A stretch of DNA of 64,000 nt from Gnetum montanum (lineage: Eukaryota; Streptophyta; Gnetopsida; Gnetales; Gnetaceae), in NCBI GenBank assembly GCA_015680685.1, contig MNCI01025384.1:259394-323393 (forward strand). Direction: 5' to 3'. A program made the position numbers and the translations under genes. The notes beneath the pieces are model-generated. The model was given only the letters and a program-made list of their open reading frames with translations, made no database searches and was not told the origin of the DNA. Shown piece by piece: positions 46,864 through 57,534 of this stretch; position 1 is the first letter of the stretch, and each line of letters begins with the position of its first letter.

Positions 46864-47253
46864 ATGGGTTTTGAGAAAGAAATGAAGAGACCTTTCATTC
46901 CATATGTGATGGGAGGTTGCCCAGAGCATGTGTTGAAGGCCTATTACAAAGTTGTAGCCCGTGGAGCTCCAAACGAAAGTCCTTTCCTAATGTGGCTTGC
47001 TGATGAATTCATGTTTCGCATGGGTGGTCTCTCCATTCAAGCTAATGATTGGGGTGTTTTTCAAGAGTGTATGTTTCAAGATGGAGCTCAAAAATCACCA
47101 AGCAAGGAAGATTCATGGGGTGAAGTTTTTATGTCTCAAGATGATGAAGAAGTTTCCACATGGAGAGAGCCTCCAAAATCTCCAACAAAGGAAATGAAAA
47201 TAGTTGAGGGAGATAAGATGAAAGAAGATGAAGGTGAGGCTTCTATAAGGTAA
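46864..47253 (+). CDS. Accessory ORF of element D, intact, function unknown
   Basis: An open frame of 129 codons starts MGFEKEMKRPFIPYVMGG and has no stop, although gag and pol around it are broken. The first half contains CPEHVLKAYYKVVARGA and SPFLMWLADEFMFRMGG; the second half is acidic and Ser/Lys-rich (SPSKEDSWGEVF, MKEDEGEAS). No signal peptide or membrane segment is evident. I do not recognise the family. It sits between integrase and the 3' LTR, the usual place for extra ORFs in OTA elements, and has a TATA box 93 bases upstream. The frame is also open upstream to a GTG at 46825, but ATG at 46864 is the first usable start. It could be a captured host fragment. Confidence 0.5.
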   Translation: MGFEKEMKRPFIPYVMGGCPEHVLKAYYKVVARGAPNESPFLMWLADEFMFRMGGLSIQANDWGVFQECMFQDGAQKSPSKEDSWGEVFMSQDDEEVSTWREPPKSPTKEMKIVEGDKMKEDEGEASIR

Positions 47254-47335
47254 GAGGAGGATAAAAAGGCTTCATTACAATGGAAAAAACATATGAGAAG
47301 ATTCAAGACATGAGGGTTCCGAAAAGAGTAACCCT

Positions 47336-47365
47336 CACTATTCTTTTCCCTCACCAAGAATAGTG
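47336..47365 (+). other. Inverted repeat downstream of the accessory ORF
   Basis: Perfect 10-base arms CACTATTCTT (47336-47345) and AAGAATAGTG (47356-47365) around a 10-base loop, between the ORF and the 3' LTR. Possibly an RNA hairpin; could be chance. Confidence 0.4.
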
Positions 47366-47513
47366 CATGTTCATGTAAAAATGTAAATTTGTATAGTTTC
47401 TATGTTTTCATAGGAAGAGGTTTTTATTCTATTAAACCTTAATTTAATGGAAGTTTTCCTCAAAAAAGATTTCTATCTTATATGTATATTTTATCAATAA
47501 AATTTCTTGTTTC

Positions 47514-47532
47514 AAGAAAAGGAGGTGTGAAA
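47514..47532 (+). other. Polypurine tract, element D
   Basis: The bases aagaaaaggaggtgtgaaa directly precede the LTR start TGTTGTCACA, and would prime plus-strand synthesis. Confidence 0.75.
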
Positions 47533-50500
47533 TGTTGTCACATTTAGGTCATTGAATGGAATAGGCTTGCATGATAAAATTGGTTAAGAGTTTTTTTTTG
47601 GTGCTCTATTGGTATTTGTAGTTATCTATGAATAATTTTGAGAAGTGGTTGTAAGCATAAGGATGAGGTTATGGAAGAAGGAAAATCATTGTACTCTTAC
47701 TAAAGATTACAAGAAAGACTTGAGAAAATCAATCACAAAAGCAATTTTAAATATTACAATATTGAAGATAAGGCCACAAAAGTATCAAAGAATTTTATAT
47801 GGAACACCTTACAAAAAGCTTAAGTTCATTGGAGTAAATCAGAGCAAGTATCTAGTTTTTAGATTTTAATCCATGAATGGAAGGAAGCCATATTTAAAAA
47901 ACAAATCAAATGCAACAGCTAGTGTAATAGCATGACAGCTGAATTTGTGACAATTGGCCACTGAAAGTTGTATGTTCAAAAAATTTTTATCAATTTTCCA
48001 CAATTGCAAAATAAGGGTATTGGTAAGGGCAATTTGTCAAACACTTGTCATGCCCCCTGCATTTGAAATATATCAATTAACATGCCCATATTGAAAATAC
48101 AAAGAAATCAAAAAATCAAGAATAGGCATTGAATTCATAGCAATGGATAAAAGAAAAAAAAACATAAGCCAAGTATCAAGAATATGTTAAGATTTTGCTA
48201 CCAGCTGTGCTTGGATTGTTACTAACATATTAACTGTAATAGATGGCACCGAACAAGTAAGGTCTGTGCTTGGATTGTTACTAACATAGTAATTGTAATA
48301 GACGGCGCCGAACAAGTAAGGTCAAAGGGTTTAAGGGCTAATATTGACACCAACATACAAATTAAGAAGAAGAAATGCAGAAGCCTTGAGAGTATTGTTT
48401 AAAAATTTTGGGGACCAAAATTCGGGTTATCATAACCCTAAATTGTGTTCGCATTACACTATTGCATAGAAAAAAAATCTTTCCATGGCACCTAGTGAAT
48501 AAAAAGATTCAAGCCCAGGGATAGATGCAAGGCATTGAAAGAACCACGAATTTTTGCAAGAGAAAATGCTAGAATTAGGTGGCAAAATGAAGTGCACGAC
48601 ATGCTAGGAAACAAGTCGTAAAGTAACAAAGATAGACAAACAACATAGTGTGGAGAGCCCATTAAAAAAATCATGTACATCGCAACTGCAGTTGGTGGAC
48701 ACACTGTAACAAAAAACTAATCATGGTAGATAGGGGCATCATTATTAAACTCCAATGGCAGCAGTTCAAGATTGCAGCAACTACACATTTTTTTTGGAGT
48801 GCGGCACATGGAAGTATCACTGAACATGGTGGTAGGGTTTTACTCTATAGAGATCTCTGGTTGTAGGGGATGTGCTAGGCATTGATTGCAGTGATAGTTT
48901 TGAAGGAGGGTTTCTTGTGGCCTAGTGAAACACTGAAGGCACAGTCTATTCACAGTCACAAAGATTTTGGATGCAAAGGTTTAGGCAAAATATTTCTTTT
49001 GGGAATATGATGCGCTCCTTTGACATGGTTAAAACCATATAATATTTTACCTTGCTTGCATGGTTAACCGTTGGTCATGTATTGATTAAATTTTTATATA
49101 CCATTTGAAACATTTGTGTGAGGGGTTATTGATGGATGGGACACTTGTCAATTATGATAAATATTTCCTAACATTTGTGATGATCTTCATGATATGGCTC
49201 CAAAGGACACATTTGGCCACCATACCTAAATTTCTCTATGGAGGTCATGATTAAGCTACCTTGAAGATTATAATCATCAGATACTTGCCTTATTTTCTAT
49301 AAGGGTTTAGAATTCTTGTGGAAGTTGCAACTACTTATAAAAATATATATGTAATTTGAGAAAACATGACAATGTTAGCATGATTTTCTTTTAACTTGTT
49401 GGGCAAGTTGTAACTTCCTAACTTGGTGAATAATTTATGCAAGATATTTTGTAAAGCCTAACTACCTATGGAGCACTATAAAAAGGCTTTAGAAGGTAGC
49501 TAGAAGGGGTTTTTAGGGGGAGGTAAAGAAAAAAAAAGCAAATGAAGAAGATATTTGAAGATTACTTGTTAGATGGCTTGCTAAAGACACCATTTTGGTT
49601 GCATTATTTTAATCCTATGAGTTATATTATTCTGATTTTGTTTAAATTTCTTAGCTAGTGGTTTAGATAGTATCATGCTTGGCATTTAAAATTGAGATAT
49701 TTAGATTGTTCTTATAGTTCTTGTTGCATGATAGTAGTTTCCTTTTGAAATATACCATAGAAGAGCTTATGTTTAAAAGCCTTAAGAGTGATTTATTAGT
49801 GAAATTTATTATTATGCAATGTTTAAGAACTACTATTAGGATTGCTATAAGAAAGTCTCTGCAATAGACATGTCATTGAGCAATCAATAGTCAAGAGGGT
49901 TCAGAAAATCTTTGGTATTTTGATAGAACTGAAATAGCTTCTTTATTTATAAAGTGAGTCTCGTAGTATTTCAATCAAAAATTGTCAAATCTTTTGAAGG
50001 TTTTGTTGAATGCAATTGTTGACAACTATTATCTAGCCAAAATAGATTCTTGTACGTAGTAGTTTACGTAGCAATTTTTGGTAGCATAGTAGGAGTTTTC
50101 TTAAAGAAATTGCTTGTTTGAGCCTAGAAAGTTTGAACAATTCGTAGATATTGAATTTGGGATAGCTTTATTATGAAGTGTTCCCTCGTATAAATTTACC
50201 TTGTCTGAATATTTGAGATTGTACACAAATCTACTTTCTTTTCTTTCTTTTTCTAAGTCCATTGAATCTCGCTCTATTTCTAGTTTTCTTATGGAATTTT
50301 TCTATCTCTCTAGGGAAAATTAGGAGTAGATTGGCAGAATTGTGCTCAAATTTTTTTTGCAAAGTTTTATTTGTTACAAGTAGGTATTAAAAGGACTGCA
50401 TAGACTAGGTGATTAGACAAAACAGGAATTTCCACTAATTCACAGTATTTGACAAAGTTTGGCCAAATCTCTTTGTGATAGCCATTTATAGTTTTTTTAT

Positions 50501-50664
50501 ATTCAGCCCAACCATTTCAACATTCACAACAGCAAACACATACTCACGTTTAACCATTGAGTCTATTTGGAGGTATCTGGGCCTTGGTGTTGCTTGAGAC
50601 TAGCAAGCACCTAAACCCTATTTGAGGACACTCATTGGCAATCGCATCCCAATGGTCACCAACA
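47533..50664 (+). repeat. 3' LTR of element D
   Basis: It matches 26654-30621 without the K insertion. It contains a private 59-bp tandem duplication (48206-48264 and 48265-48323, starting tgtgcttggattg). One good ACTTG-N5-CAAGT unit is followed by TATAAAAA at 49477-49484, and the LTR ends ggtcaccaaca. Confidence 0.9.
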
Positions 50665-50669
50665 CCATG
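50665..50669 (+). repeat. Target-site duplication of D, right copy (ccatg)
   Basis: Identical to 26649-26653, directly after the 3' LTR. Confidence 0.88.
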
Positions 50670-51689
50670 ATGTACTATTATTTGGAAAATGAATAAAGTT
50701 TGTAGTTCTTGATGTTTGTCAAGAGCATAATGTTGTTTGTTATTTCTATAAACTTGTTAATAAAGGAAAGTAATTTCATCAATTCCTATGAAAGTATAAT
50801 CCTTTAGGAATAGTCACTATAAAGTGTTTTATAGTAGTAAATGTCCATAATCACTAATCAAGTTTACAAGAAAATAATAAACAAAATTGTAAAACTAATG
50901 ATTGAAGAAAAGTGTTAAATTATATAATTCACAATGGTACAATGATAAGTTTCATAATCCTTCTAGACCATTTGTAACCATTTGTAATTAATTCATATTG
51001 AAAAGGTGTAACTTGTAACTCAAGAACTGTCACAACCTTCCTATGAAATATAACAAGTCAACAATCAAATTATGAAGAAAATCATAACAATAAGATGACA
51101 AATGAATTAATGGATTAATAAGAAAAAAATGCTAAGGAATAATAAGGATAGAGGTCTATGATATATGGAATTCATGATACACATGAGTGATAAAGTGAAG
51201 GTAGTCAGTAACTTAGAAATATAAAGGAATTTTAGAAGACGTTACAAAGCACATGATCCATAATGCACACTTAAGCATCACAACCAAAAGGTTTAAGAAG
51301 TAACATGTAAGTTATGAAGCAAGTGTTGTAGGAGAAGAGTACAATTTTTGTAGCATAGGTTTTAATTTCCTAAAGAGGAAGAGAAGGTCCAAGTTATGCC
51401 ATATGTAGCCTAATCTAATTTCTTTAATAAGAAGAGAGGGCCATCTAGAATATTATGATGGAAAAGAAAAAAGAATGGTAATGCTTAGGAAGAAGTATTT
51501 TTTAAAGTCTAGTGAATTAAGATAGTAATTTATAAAACAAGTTTAGAGCAACTAGTACACTTATATTCATAATGATAGGTTGAACTAAGTTTGTAATGAA
51601 CTAGCGAAGCATGAAGCAATGTGATCAAGAAGAATGATATGTATGTACATTTAAGAATTACAACCTTGTTGAAATGATATGTTACATGT
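50670..51689 (+). other. Internal segment 3 of element F and probable 3' LTR body
   Basis: AT-rich; short frames just after the D insertion may continue the decayed ORF that ends at 26648. The LTR start could not be placed. No recognised domain. Confidence 0.35.
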
Positions 51690-51772
51690 TAGGTTTTCTC
51701 ACAGACTAAGATCCTTGGATAATTATAATTGTGTAAGAGATGTAAAACAAAACTTTAACATAGTATCAAAGC
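51690..51772 (+). repeat. LTR 3' end and initiator-Met-type primer site (right copy of F terminus)
   Basis: It matches 1-83. The LTR end is taaca at 51760, followed by tagtatcaaagc and then atggagg, close to the common tggtatcagagcatgg start of initiator-Met-primed plant elements. A primer site after what should be a 3' LTR is unexpected. Confidence 0.55.
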
Positions 51773-51859
51773 ATGGAGGTTGTCAAAATATAAAATATAT
51801 GATGTACTTAAAATGTAATTAGATGTGTTTAGGAGAAGTTAACTTTTTATATCCTTTAT

Positions 51860-52680
51860 TCTTAATTAATGCTATACTTTTCTTTATTCTTCCTTAATAC
51901 GTATTCATAAAATATAAAATTCTTGTTTAATTCATAATGGCTATTTTTATCAACTTCTATAAAATAATTTTCCACAATAATTACATGATAAATAACCAAA
52001 TTTATCACAACTAAAAAATGCCTCTTATTCTTTTTATCTATTTTTTTCTTCTTATTAGGCATGAATGGAATAGAAGGTATAAGCCATCAAGGAGTTTCTA
52101 GCTTCACGTTCTCATTTTGCTCCATCAACTTTCATGATGATATCCTAAACCTAAGTTGTTTCTAGGATATCTTGACATTTCAAAGATTTATCTAAATTAT
52201 TTTTTTTACTCATGAGACAATGATTTGTGTTTTAAGATGTTTACACTTGTTAAATATCATGAATTTGTGATCCAATATGAAAGTAGAAATAAGATTATCA
52301 AAAGTTATTATACAAAATGTAAGCCAATAATTTTTTTTAAACAATGTGAGTTTTAGGTTTTCCTACACTTGTTTTTAATAAATTTATTTTGATACTTTAT
52401 TTATAGCATTTTTCCTTTTTAGAAATTGACCTTCTTAATTTACATACATAACTTTGACTTACTCATACTACATAATTAATTTCCATGATAAGTTGCAACT
52501 CTCTACTTCATGCTTACATCATTTTGTGACTTAACACATAAGTAAATACAATTTCTTAGGTTACCAAAATAACACATATAATAACTTAACACATGAATTA
52601 AAATTTTAAGATACATAAAGTTTAAAATATTATCTAAAACTTCTCCTTAATTTATATTTTATTATTTTGATACCACTTTA
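51860..52680 (-). pseudogene. Decayed Copia-type gag remnant with primer site
   Basis: On the minus strand SCDKFGYLSCNYCGK (about 51955-52015) looks like a zinc-knuckle region of a copia Gag with several changes. A Lys-rich tail (PNKKKKIDKKNKR) is next to it. At 52664-52675 the minus strand reads tggtatcaaaat, an initiator-Met-type primer site, so the element's 5' LTR lay to the right, where G is now inserted. Confidence 0.4.
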
Positions 52681-52711
52681 ACTCACAAATAACATGAAGT
52701 GTAAGAACGAA

Positions 52712-53631
52712 TGATGAGTGGTGAGTATGTTTAATACTTCACCTTATGATTTACAAGCATCATGGTTGGCCCTATTGTAATATATGAATAGACTAGGAAT
52801 AATGTTTATTTTTATTAGGTGATTATAGGTTATTATCTTCCCACTTAGACTATTTATGGCCCTTATGCTCATATTGTCAGCTTATGTGAGGCATATGATA
52901 GTTGATGTTATGGTGGCTATGACTAAGCTAAGTGGGCATGTTAAAAATTATATTTAATACTAATTAACTAAAATATAAATTATATCTTAAGCTATCTTAA
53001 GGGTAATGAGTGTTTAATCCCTAAACTATCATCACATCCTAGACTTATGCACTTATTGCTAGGATTACCAAGCATTATACTACTATGCATACCAAGTGAA
53101 TCAATGCTAAGATTGTTAAGTAAAATGCACATTTATGCTTGGGATTAGATTGTGCTAATTTTGAAAATATTTACAATTCATTAGAAATGTAAAATGTTAT
53201 TCTTTAGAATAATGAAAATTAAATTCATAAAATAGTAAATCTAATCTAAGTTAAAGTGTTGCAATGGAGAAAAATCAATCTTGATCTTATTGTTGGTCAT
53301 GAAATATGTCCAAGTACATTCCACTCAATTAAGTATTAAGAGAATTGACTCAAATATGCTATGAGAACTTATTAATTGCTATAGAAGATGAGAAAACAAA
53401 GCTAAAAAAACATAGGACAAGTTAGGATAGTAAAGCTACAATGAGGCTAGATGACCTCCCTAGAGAGGAAAGATGTTTCTCTACCTACTAACCAAATGGT
53501 GTTATAAATATGGCTAGTGGACCATATTTATAGGTAATAAATTATTGGAAAACATCATGGTCACAATGTAATAGCTACAACATTGCAACTACAATGTCAC
53601 AACTGGTGAATAAACTTTTTAGTATTTATCA
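52712..53631 (-). repeat. 3' LTR of element G
   Basis: Plus-strand ends are tgatgagtggtgag and tatttatca. TATTTATA at 53525-53532 is the TATA box on the minus strand. The CTTGGTAATCCTAGCA-type motif occurs near 53050-53095. It is bordered on the right by taccctcac (minus strand gtgagggta), a purine tract. On the left is acgaa, a possible target copy; the other end was not found. Confidence 0.75.
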
Positions 53632-55051
53632 TACCCTCACAATTAACTAAAAGTTGATTCTCAAGTCACACCACCAAGGGATAGAAATTATTATAAAAAT
53701 TATAGAAGAAATTAAATGACAAAAACTAATTAACAAACTAATAAAAATACTTTACAACATTATAAAATTATGATTGTTTCATTACAAAAATTTATTTAAG
53801 TGGTGTACATTACAAAAAGTTTTAAACATTAGACCAAACATAAAAAATTGCAAAGACTTAAAAAAAATTTAAAATATCTTTAAATTTTGCTAATGATGGA
53901 TCTTTAAGTCATTTCTAATGATGGGTGTTCCTCCATTGGTTTCTCCATCAACTTCTTTCATTTGATGTTGAATTTTTAGGATTAACTAGTACGTCTTCTC
54001 ATTTGTTTATCAACTTGTTAGAGTCCAAGTAGGCTTGGCTAGTTCTTATATCATTGAAACATTCTATGGACAACACATAGTTGGAAACATCTTATTTTCT
54101 TAGATAAAACAAGTAGTAAATGTCATTTCCTTTGCTTAAGGCACGTTGACTGAGTTCTTCAATTGCTAGTAGTCTATCATGCACTTTATGAGGTTCTGTG
54201 CCACATCTCTTTGGTGAGTAAATTTTTCCTTGACGATCTTGAGTTCCCATTTATAACTTGTAGCTTTTATTAGTTTGATTGTGAATTTGACATTCATGTA
54301 GATATAATGATAATGTAGTTACAACTTTCTTTTATAATTTACTCTTAAACCCTTCTGTTGTTAACATACTCAAGTTGGACTATCTAAGATTGACCAACTC
54401 TAGGTAGTAGGTCTTCTCTAGTTTACTTTGAAGCCTACTTACTATTAACATGTCAAAGTTGAAGGATTAGAGATTGGCCAATGCTAGGTAGTAGGTCTTT
54501 AATCTATAGGTTCTCTATCTTGATCTTTGCCTACCCAACAACATTAATTATGTTCAATATACCTACCCATGTAGTGATCTTTCATTGTTTGAAGATGATA
54601 TTTATTTTATCCTTTACTTATTTAATTTCCTATGTTTTTTTCTCCTTTTGCATCCCCACTTAGTCCTTATAATGGGCGTTAATCATTTCATGTCATTTTA
54701 TCTCATTCTTTTAAGTTACTATCTTCCATATTATCTGCTGACTAACTATTCTCACCTCTTGCATGGACAAAGTATGATTATCCTTGAAAAACCTTGATAT
54801 GTTCAAATTGACATTTATCATTTACTCATGAATGTGCTAAAGGTTTTTATTAAGTAATTCATTTTCTTTTCAAACTTCCTCTAGCATCCAATTTTCTACT
54901 ACAAGGCCCTTGTTCTCATTTTACAATGTGGTGATGGTATTTTTCAAGGCATGTGATTTGGTCCTAACTTGAAACACATCCCACATTATCACTTCTCCCT
55001 TTCTACTTCTTCTTGCTTAGCCATCACAAGTATGAGCTCATTAATTTAGAA
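53632..55051 (-). pseudogene. ORF3 C-terminal remnant of element G
   Basis: On the minus strand, about 54330 to 53970, KFTHQRDVAQNLIKCMIDY and a block ENKMFPTMCCP align with HRDVTTDLAQQLMDF and ENKMFLxLQCPWEVS of B's ORF3. That shows G is an Athila-like element in minus orientation, with its 3' end on the left. The rest (54400-55050) is too worn to read with confidence. Confidence 0.5.
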
Positions 55052-56000
55052 TGGGTAGAATTATAAGTAAAAGAAGAAATGCGTAGTTCTCTTTAACCAT
55101 GAAGTAGTTAATGAAATTCATATTTTTGAAAACCTTAAAGAAATATTTACAATGTCAAAAAAAAGCATATAAATAGTGTCAAAAGATAAATTTATAATAG
55201 GATCATTTTTTATCATTAAAAATTATAATGATTTTGAAAGTGTATTTTCAAAATATTGTATCTCTAAAATTAATATGGATCTAATATTGATACTTTAAGT
55301 AAATATTGCTACCAATCTTGGCTTTTCAAAGAATTACGAATCACTATAAAATATTAAGAAATATAGAAGAGATGATCAATTTATTATTTGTTACTTCTTC
55401 TAAAATGATTTTAGGGTGTAAAAATTCACCCAATTTTTAGAGCTTATATCTTCCAAATGATAATGATATTGTCATGAAATTTGGGTTGAATATAGCCATA
55501 ATATTCAAATATGAATGTAAAAATGTAAAATTTACTAATGAGAGAGATATTGTTGAAATAGTGACCATCCCTCTTTCTAGACTACGAACATAAAAATAAT
55601 ATTACTTCATAATGATGGTTGATGAATAAAGGTGGTAAATGTAAAATTGATGATGGTTGATGTAATAATAATGAATGAATGACGACTTGATGAAAATAAT
55701 GGATAACATTTTCTAAGAAAAATAATCTTCTTCTTTCATAATCAATTATAATATAATGTAACTATATATTTATAGGCACTTGATGGGGCCATAATAAAAT
55801 TTGATGAGACAAATTTTTTAGCATGAAGAATGGGCTAGAATTTTAGGAGACATAAGAAATTGGGATCATTATTCAATTACTGCTACCCATCAATATTTTA
55901 ATAAAGTGGAGAATAAATAGATTTTCCTATTTTTTTCTTATATGGTATACAAAATCAAATATAAATCACATGACTCTTTTCCCTGATGTTATAAAACATC
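55052..56000 (-). repeat. 3' LTR of element I
   Basis: Direct repeat partner of 57535-58470; starts tgggtagaattataag on the plus strand. Confidence 0.62.
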
Positions 56001-57534
56001 TATTCATCTTCTCTTGATTTTAGATTTTCAAACTTTGTCTCCATGTCTTCACTTCATTTTAATATATTTTCATATGTAAATATGACCTTCAATTACTTTG
56101 AATCTTGGCTTATGATGCTTTTTTAAATTATTATTCCAAATAAACAACATGGATATAAAACATGATTGAAAGGTAATGGGTTTAAGTGTATGCTTGAAGT
56201 ACCACACCTTTTTTAGAATGCACTTTGAAGTCACTATGACTTGTTGTATAGTTCAGCTAGTCTTCAACTATCTTGGAAACTTGATTAATATCTTCAATGT
56301 TTTTCTTCTTTGTTGAATTTTTTATTCTTTTTCTTCTCTAATGATGCTTTTTTCTTGATTATTTTCTTCTTCTTTCATTCTCCAAATTCTTGTTGATGAA
56401 TGGTGAGTGTCTTCAAGTTTTTGATGCTTTGTGAATCTTGATGGATAAATTTTGTTTATCCTCTTTTCTTCATGGATTTCTATTGGTCAATTTTTTGATT
56501 TCATAATGGTGGTGTTCAAATTTTTTTATTGAATAGTTTTTGTGGACACAAGTCCAAGTTTTCAATTTCTTCTTTCTCTTTTTTGTTCTTTGAATGAAAA
56601 TTTTGATGTTTAGATTTAGTTGAATCATTTTGATGTAATGACTTTGCCATTGTTTCAATAACATAAATTTGATTGTTCAATTTTTTCATTTTTTATTTTC
56701 TTATGGTTTCATAAAAAATGATGCAATGATTTTTTTCAAACACCAACTTATAATCATTATTAACTAATTGGCTAATTGAAAGTAATGAATTTTCTAATTT
56801 AGGCATTAGAATAGATTTTTAATTTGTAGAACATTTCCATCTTTTAAATTAATTGTAATGTTACTAATTCCTATTATCTCCAATCTTCTTCCATCTTATA
56901 GCTAGATTTTGCTAAGATGATTTTAACATTTAATATTATTAAAGTCACCTTTTTTATGTCATGTGATTAGGACAATCACTTTTCAATATCTATACGTTTG
57001 AAGAAAATCTATTAATTAAGTGATAGAATGTAAGATAAATTAGAACTTGTTTATCTTTTGAAATTTTTCTTTTCCCTCATTCATCTTTTGAAGTTTTGAT
57101 TTCTTCTTGATTTAGCCCCTCTTCACTATTTGTTTTCTTTTCCTTTATCTTTTGCTCTTCAATCATTTTTTCCCTATCTTGATATTTTTATATTAAAAAT
57201 TACTACATCTCTTTGCCACTTTTCATATTGATTATGAAACTTCTAATCTCTTCTAAAACTTAATTGTAGATGAGGTTCATTTGAAATTTTGTCTTTATTC
57301 TTAAATTTTCAAGATTTTTCTCTTCCTACTCTTTTTATTCATGTTTCTTGATTTTGAAATTTCTATTCCTCTTTCTATAATATTTAAAACGTCATTGTAA
57401 TCTATAAGTAAGCCTGTCAAGTGTATTCATACTTCAAAATTTTGAAAACCAGCATAAATTTTTGAATATTTTAAATAACTTTTGTAAATGTTGCATTGAT
57501 CTCCCATGAACTCAACCACTAGCTATAGTACCAA
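56001..57534 (-). other. Internal region of element I, non-coding
   Basis: T-rich on the plus strand with many ttcttc words. No gag or pol motif on either strand. The primer site lies at the right edge. Confidence 0.55.

Larger units (their letters stand above)
26654..50664 (+). mobile_element. Element D: Tat-like Ty3/gypsy retrotransposon with giant LTRs, split by element E
   Basis: Two long direct repeats (26654-30621 and 47533-50664) begin TGTT(A/G)TCACAT and end CAACA. They are flanked by a perfect 5-bp duplication, which shows they are LTRs and not a segmental duplication. Internally come a primer site, gag, protease, archaeal-type RNase H, (element E), RT, gypsy-type RNase H, integrase, a short accessory ORF and a purine tract. 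Two RNase H domains and LTRs of several kb are marks of the Tat lineage (Ogre, Retand and relatives). Without E, D is about 13.9 kb. Several stops and frameshifts show it is dead. Confidence 0.85.

Noticed and set aside
26654-50664. Segmental duplication of 26.6-30.6 kb and 47.5-50.7 kb
   Set aside because: The repeats start TGTT, end CAACA, are flanked by ccatg on both sides, and enclose gag and pol with a primer site and purine tract, so they are LTRs.
53640-55050. Plus-strand genes suggested by short frames at 54481-54797
   Set aside because: The minus strand carries recognisable ORF3 remnants nearby; the plus frames are low-complexity shadows.
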